Part shown: positions 1 to 8,774 of the stretch, in pieces
Numbering within the stretch: the stretch's first letter is position 1
Layout of the letters: each line of letters begins with the position of its first letter
Assembly (NCBI RefSeq): GCF_009618275.1
Contig: NZ_WIAD01000015.1
Coordinates: 42,657-106,656, forward strand
DNA: 64,000 bases
DNA from: Roseimaritima sediminicola
Lineage (GTDB): Bacteria > Planctomycetota > Planctomycetia > Pirellulales > Pirellulaceae
Direction: 5' to 3'
Position numbers and translations under genes: made by a program
The notes under the pieces: model-generated
What the model was told of the DNA's origin: nothing
What the model saw: only the letters and a program-made list of their open reading frames with translations
The model's database searches: none

Positions 1-90
1 CCGTACGAAGCTATCTCTTCGCTCGCCTCGCCAGGGCGACTATCCTAGATAGATCTGCCCTGTCGTGTTTTAACGGTCGCGTGATCGATC
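1..90 (+). other. Window edge upstream of the polyketide gene
   Basis: Frame 1 stays open from the first base to a TAG at 46-48 and could be the last 15 codons of an upstream gene (it would end in LASPGRLS). Nothing in these few residues is recognisable, so this is only a possibility. No clear promoter or strong ribosome site was seen before the ATG at 91. The polyketide operon may begin outside the window. Confidence 0.15.
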
Positions 91-2958
91 ATGCCATCCT
101 TGTTCGCCAACCAGCCTTCGTCCGCTGCCAACTGCGTGGCCATTATCGGTATGGCAGGCCGCTTTCCCGGTGCCGACGACGTCGCGGCCTTTTGGCAGAA
201 CCTGATCCAGGGCCGCAGCGGGATCATCGACGTGACGGGCGAGTCGTCTCATGCCAGCCGCTTGCCCCAGCAAGAGCATTACGTCGGCAAGACGGCCATG
301 ATCCCCCACGCCGACCATTTCGACGCGGAATTCTTCGGGATCTTTCCCCGGCAAGCCGTCGAGATGGATCCGCAGCATCGCTTGTTCTTGGAAACATGCT
401 GGCACGCGTTGGAAGACGCTGGCTATGTGCCCGATGCGACGCCGGGCCGAGTGGGACTATTCGCGGGCTGTCACATGAACACCTACATCCTGACGCGTCT
501 GGCGACGGACGCGCGGCTGCGCGGCGAATTTTCCGACGCTTTCCCCGGCGGCGGCTTGAGTGCCGAAATCGCCAACGACAAAGATTATTTGGCCACGCGC
601 GTCGCTTACCATTTGAATCTACGCGGCCCCTGTATGGCGGTGCAGACGGCCTGCAGCACCTCGGCCGTCGCCGTCGCCCAGGCGTGCGAGAGCCTGCTGG
701 CCGGCAGCTGCGACATGGCGTTGGCCGGCGGCGCGACGGTAACGTTCCCTCAAAATCAGGGCTACCTGCACACCGAACATTCGATCCTTTCCCCGGACGG
801 CACCTGCCGAACGTTCGACGCCGACGCTCGGGGGACGGTCTTTGGCGATGGCGTCGCCGCGATCGTGCTGAAACGTACCGACCTGGCCCTCGCCGATGGG
901 GACGACATCTACGCGGTGATCCGTGGCTGGGGCGTGAACAACGACGGCGGCGACAAACCGGGCTATACCGCGCCCAGCGTCTCCGGCCAGAGCGATGCGA
1001 TCCTGCAGGCCCATCGCCGTGCGGGCGTCACCGCCGACACGATCACCTACGTCGAAGCTCATGGCACGGGTACCCTGGTCGGTGACCCTATCGAGATCCA
1101 GGCACTATCCGAGGCGTTTGCCAGCTCGACCGACGCCAAACAGTATTGTTACATCGGCAGCGCAAAAACCAATATCGGCCACTTGGACGTGGCCGCCGGC
1201 GTCACGGGGATTATCAAAACGGCGCTGTCGCTGCGGCATCGTCAGTTGCCACCGATGTTGCATTTCCGCCGAGCCAATCCCCGGATCGACTTTGCCAACA
1301 GCCCCTTCGTTCCCACGACACGGTTGACCGACTGGCCGTCCGAGACCGAACCGCGACGAGCCGGGGTCAGCTCCTTCGGGGTCGGCGGCACCAATGCGCA
1401 CCTGGTCCTGGAAGAAGCTCCGGCGGTTCCGCAAACCCCTTCGGCCCGCCCCTTCCATCTGCTGGCCGTCTCGGCTCGCACCCCGGCGGCGGTCGAGCCG
1501 ATGCGAAACGATCTGGCCGAATACCTCGAGCGTCACCGCGAGTTGAACTTGGCGGATGTTTGCCACACACTGCAAACGGGCCGCAAATCGTTTGCGTCTC
1601 GCGAGTACCGCGTCGTGGAATCGACCGCCGACGCCGTGCGGCAGCTGCGCGAGGAATCCACCGGCGGCGGTCCTGCCAAACAAGCCCGTCCCGGCACCAC
1701 CGCGGTGGCTTTTGTGTTTCCCGGCCAAGGCTCGCAGCACCAGCAGATGGCGCGTCAGTTGTACGACACCGAACCGGTCGTCCGCCGCCATATCGATGCC
1801 TGTGCCGAGCACCTCCAGTCCATCCTCCAGGTCGACCTCCGCCGGTTGGTCTTTAGTGATTCGCCGGCCGATGCAGCGAGACTGAACGAAACCCAGGTCG
1901 CTCAGCCTGCATTGTTCATGGTGTCGTACGCGTTGGGACGCTGGTGGCAATCCTTGGGCCTTCGTCCCACGGCCATGCTTGGCCACAGTGTGGGCGAGTT
2001 TGCCGCGGCCGCACTGGCCGGCGTGATGGACCGAGACGACGCCGCCACGCTGGTCGCTCACCGGGGCCGTTTGATGCAGGCCCTGCCCGCCGGAGCGATG
2101 TTGGCGGTCCATCTCGACGAGGCAGCGCTTCGAGCCCGGTTGCCCGAGGCCCTGGAGATCGCAGCGATCAACGGCCCCTCCTTTTGCGTTGTCGCTGGCG
2201 CTCCGCCGGACGTCGCGAGTTTTGCCGAAGCGCTCGGCGATGAAAAGGCGGCCGAACCGATCGCGTGTCGCCTGCTGCGCACCTCGCACGCCTTTCATTC
2301 GGCTACGATGGAGCCCGCGATCGAACCTTTTGCACAACTTGTCCGGCAGGTTGAATTGCGTTCTCCCACGACCACCATGGTTTCCTCGGTCACCGGCCGC
2401 CCCTTGGATGCGGCCACCGCCACCGATCCCGCCTACTGGGCCCGGCAGATCCGCGAACCGGTGCGATTCTCCGCGGCCTTTCTGGAACTGCTGGGCACGA
2501 CCGGAGATCCGCTGGCCGTGCTGGAAGTCGGTCCCAGTCAGGCCCTGTCGACCTTGGCTCGGCAACATCCGCTGGATCCGAAGCGGCACACCGTGGTGGC
2601 CTCCCTGCCACATGCCCAACACAAAGAACCGGCCGCCCGCCATGCGGTCAGCGCCGTGGGCCGACTGTGGCAGGCCGGCGTCGCCATCGACTGGTCGGGG
2701 CTGTACGGCGACGAACCAAGACGCCGCGTGCACCTGCCCAAATACCGTTTCCAACGAAAACGTTACCACTTCGAGACGTCCCCTACGCCCGACGCCGAGG
2801 CCCCGGCCGAACCACGACCCGCGCCGTCCGCCTCCGCCATGCGCCGAGTCATCGATGAACAGATGCTGCTGATGCAGCAACAGCTTGAATTGTTGCGACG
2901 AGGCAACCCTCAACACATGCCAACGCCGTCCTCAACGCCCCCCCGAACATCTCCATGA
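91..2958 (+). CDS. Type I polyketide synthase module, ketosynthase-acyltransferase
   Basis: A 955-residue KS-AT protein. The ketosynthase (about residues 14-440) has the catalytic Cys188 in QTACST and the two histidines His324 (VEAHGTGT) and His364 (KTNIGH). The acyltransferase (about 540-850) has FPGQGSQ and Ser633 in GHSVGE. The HAFH motif at 733-736 is the type usually associated with malonyl-CoA selection. No ketoreductase, dehydratase, enoylreductase or carrier domain is present. A short Met/Gln/Leu-rich helix near residues 925-945 resembles a docking segment, and the next protein has a similar one (LMRQHLALLQG). The stop overlaps the start of the next gene as ATGA, so the two are translationally coupled. 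The module should extend a starter acyl group by one malonyl unit and leave a beta-keto thioester. The starter is unknown. Confidence 0.93.
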   Translation: MPSLFANQPSSAANCVAIIGMAGRFPGADDVAAFWQNLIQGRSGIIDVTGESSHASRLPQQEHYVGKTAMIPHADHFDAEFFGIFPRQAVEMDPQHRLFLETCWHALEDAGYVPDATPGRVGLFAGCHMNTYILTRLATDARLRGEFSDAFPGGGLSAEIANDKDYLATRVAYHLNLRGPCMAVQTACSTSAVAVAQACESLLAGSCDMALAGGATVTFPQNQGYLHTEHSILSPDGTCRTFDADARGTVFGDGVAAIVLKRTDLALADGDDIYAVIRGWGVNNDGGDKPGYTAPSVSGQSDAILQAHRRAGVTADTITYVEAHGTGTLVGDPIEIQALSEAFASSTDAKQYCYIGSAKTNIGHLDVAAGVTGIIKTALSLRHRQLPPMLHFRRANPRIDFANSPFVPTTRLTDWPSETEPRRAGVSSFGVGGTNAHLVLEEAPAVPQTPSARPFHLLAVSARTPAAVEPMRNDLAEYLERHRELNLADVCHTLQTGRKSFASREYRVVESTADAVRQLREESTGGGPAKQARPGTTAVAFVFPGQGSQHQQMARQLYDTEPVVRRHIDACAEHLQSILQVDLRRLVFSDSPADAARLNETQVAQPALFMVSYALGRWWQSLGLRPTAMLGHSVGEFAAAALAGVMDRDDAATLVAHRGRLMQALPAGAMLAVHLDEAALRARLPEALEIAAINGPSFCVVAGAPPDVASFAEALGDEKAAEPIACRLLRTSHAFHSATMEPAIEPFAQLVRQVELRSPTTTMVSSVTGRPLDAATATDPAYWARQIREPVRFSAAFLELLGTTGDPLAVLEVGPSQALSTLARQHPLDPKRHTVVASLPHAQHKEPAARHAVSAVGRLWQAGVAIDWSGLYGDEPRRRVHLPKYRFQRKRYHFETSPTPDAEAPAEPRPAPSASAMRRVIDEQMLLMQQQLELLRRGNPQHMPTPSSTPPRTSP

Positions 2959-5900
2959 ACCCAACTTCCGCAGCACCGGATATCGAATCCGCTTTCTCTG
3001 CCCTCCTGCGCGAACGCACTGGGTATGAATTGTCGGAAATCGATCGTGAGGCGAGCTTTCTGGAACTGGGGTTCGATTCGCTGTTCTTGATCCAGCTGAG
3101 CCAACAGATCAAGCAGCGTTTCGGGGTCAAGCTTTCGTTTCGGCAACTGATCGAGGAGCTATCGTCGACCGATGCCCTGTTGGCTTATCTGCAGCAGCAC
3201 GGGCAGGTCGGCAACGGCAAACCCGCAGCGTCTCCCCCCCCCGCCCCCGCTTTGGAATCGGAATCGGAATCGAAACCGGAATCGAAACCGCAGCAAGCGG
3301 CGGCGGCGAACAATGGTCATGCGGCCGTCTCCGCCGAGTCGGCAGCCGAGTCGCCGGCCGACGAATCCGCTGGCGTGCCCCCGCTTGCCGATCATGGGGT
3401 GACTGCGCCGCCACACCGCAATGGATCGCTGACGGGTATCGAACAGATTATCCTGCAGCAAAACGCGCTGATGCGGCAGCACCTGGCGCTGCTGCAAGGA
3501 CAGGCTTCCTCGGCGGCCGCCGAATTTCCGGTTTCCCTCGACGTCGGCGATCGCACGAACGAGGACGAACCGGCCGGCAGCGTCGCCGGTGAACCGATAC
3601 GACCGGCCGCCCGTCCGCCAGCGATTCCGGCGGTGGCCGCAACGGGCAATCGCGAGCGTTTTGGTCCCTACAAACCGGTGCGACGTGGGCCCGGCAATGC
3701 CTTGACCGCCCAGCAAAGCGAGCACCTCAGGGGGTTGACCGAGCGGTTTACGCGCCGCACCGCGGGGTCCCGCCAGCACGCCCAACAACATCGCGACCAT
3801 TTCGCCGATCCGCGCGGCGTCGCCGGTTATCGGCGGATTTGGAAATCGATGGTTTATCAGATCGTGGTCGAACGTTCGCAGGGTGCGCATCTCTGGGACA
3901 TCGACGGCAATCGCTACGTCGACATCGCCATGGGCTTTGGGGTGAATCTGTTCGGCCAATCGCCGCCGTTCATCACCGAGGCTCTGCATCGACAGCTCGA
4001 CCGCGGCGTCGAAGTCGGTCCCCAGTCGCCGCTGGCCGGCGACGTCGCGGCCCTGCTGTGCGACTTTGCCCGCAAGGACCGCGCCACGTTCTGCAACACC
4101 GGCTCCGAGGCGGTGATGGCAGCGATGCGGCTGGCCCGCACCGTGACCGGCAAGTCCAAGGTGGTGTACTTCAACAAGGACTACCACGGCAACTTCGATC
4201 AGGTCCTGGTCCGTTCCAGCCGGATCGGCGACCGCCGGGTCTCCACGCCGGCCGCCCCGGGCGTCCCGCAGGCGTATGCCGACAACATGATTGTTCTGGA
4301 TTACGGCACCCAGGAAGCTTTGCAGACCATTGCCGCCCGCGCCGACGAAATCGCCGCGGTCTTGATCGAACCGGTGCAGAGCGCCGACCCGTTTTTGCAG
4401 CCGCGAGCATTCTTACACGCCGTCCGCCGCCTAACCCGCCAGCACGACATCGCGATGATCATGGATGAAGTGATCACCGGCTTTCGCGCGGCTCCCGGCG
4501 GTGCCCAGCAGTGGTTCGACGTCTGGGCCGACATGTGCACCTACGGCAAGATCCTGGGCGGCGGTTTGCCGATCGGTGCCCTGGCCGGTTCGCGCCGCTA
4601 CATGGACGCGCTGGACGGCGGCACCTGGCGATACGAAGACGATTCCGAGCCGGCGGCCGACATGACCTTCTTTGCCGGCACCTTTGTGCGGCATCCGCTG
4701 GCCCTGGTCGCCGCCCATCAAGTGCTCTCCAAGTTGAAAGAAGAAGGGCCCGAGCTGCAACAGGAATTGACCGCCCGCACGACGCAGCTGACGCAGAGCC
4801 TGAACGGTTTTTTCGAAGCCGAACAGTTCCCGATCCGCGTGGCGCAGTTCGCCTCACAGTTTCGGTTCATGTTTCCGCCAGACCTGGAGTACGCCGACCT
4901 GCTGTACTTCCATCTGCTCGACCGCGGCGTTTTCACCCGGGGCTGGGGCGACAATTGTTTTCTGTCGACCGCCCACAGCGACCAGGACGTTCGCCAGGTG
5001 ATCGATGCGGTCCAGGCCAGCTGTCGCGAGCTCCGCCAGGGCGGTTTTTTTCCCCACGCGACCGACGAAAAAAAAAAGCTCCCGCTGACTCCTCCTTCCA
5101 ACCGCCCGGCGAGCGTCTGCGGCGATGAATCGAGCGTCTGCGGCGATGAACCGCGAATCTGCCGCGGTGAAGACGATGACAAGCGGGAAGGGCCGGAGGA
5201 TTGCACCCTGGCCGAAATTCAAACCGCGGGCGAGCGGATACCGCTGTTCTGCGCTCCGGCTGCCGACGGATTAACGCTGGTCTATCACGAACTGGCCGAC
5301 CACCTGGGCGACGACCAACCGGTTTACGGCTTGAACTCGCCCGGCGTCTACGGGTTGCCCCTGGCCGATACCCTGGAGGCCTTCGCCGCCGGCATGGTGA
5401 AGCAGATCCGCCGAGTCCAACCGCGGGGTCCGTACCTGTTGGTCGGTTACTGCTCGGGCGGCACCGTGGCGTTAGAGATCGCCCAGCAGTTGATTCGCAG
5501 CGGCGAGGAAGTCGCGCTGTTGGGGATGATTGAAACCTATAACTGGCGAACGGCCCCGTCGACCAACCCCAGCGTCTGGACGCGGCTCGGCTACGGCTAC
5601 CAGCGAGTGGATTTCCATCTGCGGAATTTTTGGTTACTCGACCGCCAGCACAAACGATATTTCCTGCGGTCCAAGTGGCAGACGGCACGGCGGCGAACGC
5701 GAGTTTGGCGGGACCGCATGCTGCGGTGGTTCTCGCGCCGTGGGCCCCGGCCCCAAGGGACGGTGAACATGGCGGAGATCTGGAAGAAGCATGACCAGCT
5801 GTGCGAGGCCTACGACCCCCAGCCGTATCCCGGCCACATCCTCCAGTTTCGGCCCCGCCGCGACTACCGCTGCCACCTGGGCGACGAGCTGCCGGTGGGC

Positions 5901-6107
5901 GGCACGGTGGAGTACCATCGCCTGAGCGCCTATCCGGCAGGCATCATGGTCGAACCGTTCGTCGAAGAACTGGCCCAGCAGCTCCAGCGCGCCATCGACC
6001 GTCTCTCGATCAACGACCGTGAAGAACGTTGGCGGCCAGCAACTTGCTGCCCCACGTTCGCGTCGATGCCACCGATCCCCCGCCCCCGGACGCATCCTCA
6101 GCGGTAG
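2955..6107 (+). CDS. Acyl carrier protein - class III aminotransferase - thioesterase fusion
   Basis: A 1050-residue three-domain protein. Residues 10-82 are an acyl carrier domain with Ser42 in LGFDSL as the phosphopantetheine site. A low-complexity Pro/Ala/Glu/Ser linker follows. Residues about 290-700 are a PLP-dependent class III aminotransferase with DEVITGF (Asp504) and Lys532 in YGKILGGG. Residues about 762-1030 are an alpha/beta-hydrolase thioesterase with Ser834 in GYCSGG. KS-AT-ACP-aminotransferase is the order known from iturin/mycosubtilin synthases, where the aminotransferase converts a beta-keto thioester to a beta-amino thioester. Here the chain would then be released by the thioesterase instead of passing to a peptide synthetase. 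The second linker contains a repeated SVCGDE motif. The 3' end overlaps the convergent gene by 10 bases. Confidence 0.92.
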   Translation: MNPTSAAPDIESAFSALLRERTGYELSEIDREASFLELGFDSLFLIQLSQQIKQRFGVKLSFRQLIEELSSTDALLAYLQQHGQVGNGKPAASPPPAPALESESESKPESKPQQAAAANNGHAAVSAESAAESPADESAGVPPLADHGVTAPPHRNGSLTGIEQIILQQNALMRQHLALLQGQASSAAAEFPVSLDVGDRTNEDEPAGSVAGEPIRPAARPPAIPAVAATGNRERFGPYKPVRRGPGNALTAQQSEHLRGLTERFTRRTAGSRQHAQQHRDHFADPRGVAGYRRIWKSMVYQIVVERSQGAHLWDIDGNRYVDIAMGFGVNLFGQSPPFITEALHRQLDRGVEVGPQSPLAGDVAALLCDFARKDRATFCNTGSEAVMAAMRLARTVTGKSKVVYFNKDYHGNFDQVLVRSSRIGDRRVSTPAAPGVPQAYADNMIVLDYGTQEALQTIAARADEIAAVLIEPVQSADPFLQPRAFLHAVRRLTRQHDIAMIMDEVITGFRAAPGGAQQWFDVWADMCTYGKILGGGLPIGALAGSRRYMDALDGGTWRYEDDSEPAADMTFFAGTFVRHPLALVAAHQVLSKLKEEGPELQQELTARTTQLTQSLNGFFEAEQFPIRVAQFASQFRFMFPPDLEYADLLYFHLLDRGVFTRGWGDNCFLSTAHSDQDVRQVIDAVQASCRELRQGGFFPHATDEKKKLPLTPPSNRPASVCGDESSVCGDEPRICRGEDDDKREGPEDCTLAEIQTAGERIPLFCAPAADGLTLVYHELADHLGDDQPVYGLNSPGVYGLPLADTLEAFAAGMVKQIRRVQPRGPYLLVGYCSGGTVALEIAQQLIRSGEEVALLGMIETYNWRTAPSTNPSVWTRLGYGYQRVDFHLRNFWLLDRQHKRYFLRSKWQTARRRTRVWRDRMLRWFSRRGPRPQGTVNMAEIWKKHDQLCEAYDPQPYPGHILQFRPRRDYRCHLGDELPVGGTVEYHRLSAYPAGIMVEPFVEELAQQLQRAIDRLSINDREERWRPATCCPTFASMPPIPRPRTHPQR

Positions 6108-6646
6108 AAATCGATCCAGTCGATGGTGATCTGTTTGGGATTGTTATCGAACAAGGCTCGGGGCAATGGCATTTCAAAGCGACCTTGCTCCGCCGGAATG
6201 CTTTTCGTTGGCTGGCCGTCCGCGCCGAGCAGGCGGATCGGCATCCAGTAGGGATGTTCTGAATCCAGTGGTTCGTCTTCCCGGCCATCCTTCCAGAGCC
6301 GCACTCGAGGGGCTTCGCTATTGGGATCGTTTTGGCTGGACACGGCGGCTTGCAGGGTGGTCGGGCCGCTGGTGATTTTTAATTTCTCCAGACCCTTCAG
6401 GTGCAGCCGCAAGGTGATGTGGCAGGGCCACCGCGGGCCCTGGCGTTCGATCTTTGCTCGGCTGATTCCGGCGGGGCTGTGGACGGAGACGGTGGTCCTG
6501 CTGCTTTCCACATGGACCTGCACCTTGTCGTCCGGCCGCAGGGTGGTGATTCGCAAACCGGGATGGTCCGCACCGGCGGCGAGACCGTGCGTGGCGGCGA
6601 CGAGGGCAACCGAAAGTACGAACCGCATTGCACGGGAGCGAACCAT
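6098..6646 (-). CDS. Secreted protein of unknown function
   Basis: A 182-residue protein with an N-terminal signal peptide (MRFVLSVALVAATHGLAAG; cleavage probably after AAGA). The ATG at 6646 was chosen because AGGACG lies about 10 bases upstream. ATG 6628, six codons on, would also leave a signal peptide. The mature part is soluble and mostly beta-strand in character (repeated VHVESS and VSVHSP-like strands, ending ITIDWIDFYR). No family was recognised. It lies 35 bases after the sugar kinase on the same strand, so it could be the last gene of the murQ transcript. A link to cell-wall sugar salvage is inference from position only. Confidence 0.7.
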   Translation of the reverse strand: MVRSRAMRFVLSVALVAATHGLAAGADHPGLRITTLRPDDKVQVHVESSRTTVSVHSPAGISRAKIERQGPRWPCHITLRLHLKGLEKLKITSGPTTLQAAVSSQNDPNSEAPRVRLWKDGREDEPLDSEHPYWMPIRLLGADGQPTKSIPAEQGRFEMPLPRALFDNNPKQITIDWIDFYR

Positions 6647-6681
6647 GATGGAAACGTCCTGAGGGGGGGAAGAAGATCTGC

Positions 6682-7677
6682 CTAGCCTTCCGAGCCCCGA
6701 AAAGTCAGATCGTGATCGGCCGCCATGCGGGCGGCGCCGTGGGCGGGATGTTTGACGCATTGCAGTTGGACCCTGTCGAAACCGTCGTCGGCCAGGCGCT
6801 CGAGCAGTCGCTCGCCCAGCACGGGCACGTTGCACAGCGGGCCGCCGGCGCAGGCCAGTTCGAACGATTCGCCCGCAAACAGCTGGCGGGCCAGCGTCAC
6901 GACCAGCGTCGCCAGTTCGTCGGCGGCCGCCTGAACGATTCGGCTGGCCACCGCATCGCCGTGCTGGGCCGCGCGGGTGACGACCGGCGCGGCCGCCGCG
7001 ATCTGCTTGGGCTGCAACAGCGACAGATGGTGGGGCCATCGCGGAGGGCCGATGTCGGTACACCAACGCGTCAGGTCTTCGACCAAACAAGTCTGCTCGC
7101 CGCGGCCGTCCAGCGATCGCAGGCTGCGGCGAAAGCCTTCCAGGGCGATCCAGTGGGCGCTGCCTTCGTCGCCCAGTAATCCGCCCCAGCCGCCGCACTG
7201 GGCCGAGCGGCCCTGGCGGTCGAGGGCAAAGGCGAAGGAGCCGGTTCCGGCGATCAACGCGATCCCGGCGTCGCTCTGGTTTCCCGCCGCGATCACCGCC
7301 CGGGCGTCGTGCGTGACGTGCGCCGTACCGCTCCAGGGCTGCTGCTCGACCCAGCGTTCAAAGGCGGCTTTCAGCAACGGGTTGCCGCTGCCGGCCATCG
7401 CCAGGCAGCTGGCCTGGACGCGGTCACGAGCCTCCGGAACCTGTTCGAGCAGACCCTCGCAGGCGGCCGCGACGGCATCCAGCGAAGACTGCATCGGCAA
7501 CCGCTGCAGGTTGCTCGGTCCGGTCACGCTCGTCGCGACAATCTCGGGCTGTGTATCGTCCTGGCCGCCAGTCGGTTCGTCGTCGGCTCGGGCGCGGGCC
7601 AGAACGGCTTCGGTCTTGGTGCCGCCACCGTCGACGCCGATCACCCAGGCCGGCTCGTTTGATTTTCGCTTTAACAA
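6682..7677 (-). CDS. BadF/BadG-type N-acetyl sugar kinase (MurNAc/GlcNAc kinase-like)
   Basis: An ASKHA-fold sugar kinase of about 331 residues. The N-terminal phosphate motif reads VIGVDGGGTKTEAV, and the second phosphate loop is in ALIAGTGSFAFAL. Clostridial MurK, which phosphorylates MurNAc and GlcNAc, belongs to this family. The adjacent murQ makes a MurNAc kinase role the best inference, though GlcNAc kinase is possible. The reading frame is open further upstream, but that would run into murQ. The TTG at 7677, directly after the murQ stop, is the only start that avoids a long overlap and keeps the glycine-rich loop near the N-terminus. No strong ribosome site is visible, so the start is uncertain. 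Confidence 0.85.
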   Translation of the reverse strand: MLKRKSNEPAWVIGVDGGGTKTEAVLARARADDEPTGGQDDTQPEIVATSVTGPSNLQRLPMQSSLDAVAAACEGLLEQVPEARDRVQASCLAMAGSGNPLLKAAFERWVEQQPWSGTAHVTHDARAVIAAGNQSDAGIALIAGTGSFAFALDRQGRSAQCGGWGGLLGDEGSAHWIALEGFRRSLRSLDGRGEQTCLVEDLTRWCTDIGPPRWPHHLSLLQPKQIAAAAPVVTRAAQHGDAVASRIVQAAADELATLVVTLARQLFAGESFELACAGGPLCNVPVLGERLLERLADDGFDRVQLQCVKHPAHGAARMAADHDLTFRGSEG

Positions 7678-7678
7678 C

Positions 7679-8587
7679 TTACTGGTCCATTTGCGGGACG
7701 GAACCGATGACTTGGCGAAGATGTCCTTCGCAGGCGGCCAGCTGCTGTCTGGCGGTCGCGGCATCGACATCGCGGTGGTGCATGACGACGGCCGTTTTGA
7801 CTTCGCCGCCGCAGGCATCCAGCAGGTCTTGGGCTTCCGCCGGCGAGACGCCGGTCAAGCGAGCCACCAATCGCCGCGCGCGATCGATCAATTTGCTGTT
7901 GGAGGCTCGCAGGTCGACCATGGCGTTGCCGTAGGTCTTGCCCAGCCGCACCATGGCGCCGGTGGAGAGCATGTTCAGCACCATCTTGGTGGCGGTCCCG
8001 GCTTTCATCCGCGTCGAACCGGTGATCACTTCGGGGCCGACCACGGGGGTGATCATGATCTGGACACAGCGAGCCAGCTCGCTGTCCGGGTTGCAGGCCA
8101 GCCCGATCGTTGTCGCGCCGCGGCTGGCCGCCCACTGCACCGCGCCGAGCACATAGGGCGTACGGCCGCTGGTCGCGATCCCGACCAGGCAGTCGGCCGC
8201 GGTAAAGCCGATGGCCTGCAGGTCCGTGACCGCGGCGGCCGGGTCGTCTTCGGCGCCCTCGACAGCCGTCGTCAGGGCGGTGGGGCCGCCGGCAATCAAA
8301 CCGACGACTTGGGAGGGATCACAGCGGAACGTGGGAGGGCATTCGCTGGCGTCCAGCACCCCCAAACGGCCGCTGGTTCCCGCCCCGATATAGACCAACC
8401 GGCCGCCGCCGCGAAGCGCCACGGTGATCGCATCGATGGCCGCCGCGATCGCTTCTTGCTGGGCGTGGACCGCCGCCGCAACCTTGGCGTCCTCGGCATT
8501 GATCCGTTGGACGATCTCGAGCGTCGACAGCGCGTCGACGTTCGCCGTCGCCGGGTTGCCGCGTTCGGTAACCGGTTCGTTCAGCAT
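7679..8587 (-). CDS. murQ: N-acetylmuramic acid 6-phosphate etherase
   Basis: A 302-residue enzyme (E. coli MurQ is 298) that cleaves the lactyl ether of MurNAc-6-phosphate to give GlcNAc-6-phosphate and D-lactate. The SIS sugar-phosphate fold shows [20 protein letters not shown], with Glu82 in the position of the catalytic glutamate, and a second SIS signature around [12 protein letters not shown]. The start at 8587 matches family length. The upstream 67 codons of open frame are repeat-derived (heptamer track at 8589-8628) and were rejected. The kinase begins at its stop codon, which suggests coupling. The symporter and namZ lie divergently beyond a 187-base spacer. Confidence 0.95.
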   Translation of the reverse strand: MLNEPVTERGNPATANVDALSTLEIVQRINAEDAKVAAAVHAQQEAIAAAIDAITVALRGGGRLVYIGAGTSGRLGVLDASECPPTFRCDPSQVVGLIAGGPTALTTAVEGAEDDPAAAVTDLQAIGFTAADCLVGIATSGRTPYVLGAVQWAASRGATTIGLACNPDSELARCVQIMITPVVGPEVITGSTRMKAGTATKMVLNMLSTGAMVRLGKTYGNAMVDLRASNSKLIDRARRLVARLTGVSPAEAQDLLDACGGEVKTAVVMHHRDVDAATARQQLAACEGHLRQVIGSVPQMDQ

Positions 8588-8588
8588 A

Positions 8589-8628
8589 GGAGATTTGAGG
8601 TTGGAGGTTTGCGATTTGAGGTTTGCGG
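8589..8628 (+). repeat. Heptamer short tandem repeat in murQ leader
   Basis: A run with 7-base period: AGATTTG, AGGTTGG, AGGTTTG, CGATTTG, AGGTTTG. It starts directly before the murQ start codon and so lies in its leader. The same heptamer family recurs at 18514, 25921, 33206, 33316, 42583 and, in a variant form, at 47206. Confidence 0.75.
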
Positions 8629-8774
8629 CCATTTTAGTCACAAACGCTTCGAGGCGGCAGCGGCAGTGGTGGCTTTGGGCCCGCGGACCGGTGGCATGCA
8701 AACGGCGACAATTTCCGTAAACTTCACCGTCGTGGCTCCGGTCGTCGGGCCACGTTTTCTTTCGGGACGTGATC

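Noticed and set aside
1105..2916. Long minus-strand open frame opposite the KS-AT gene
   Set aside because: It is a GC-driven shadow: high Gly/Arg/Gln, no family signature, and completely covered by a well-supported gene.
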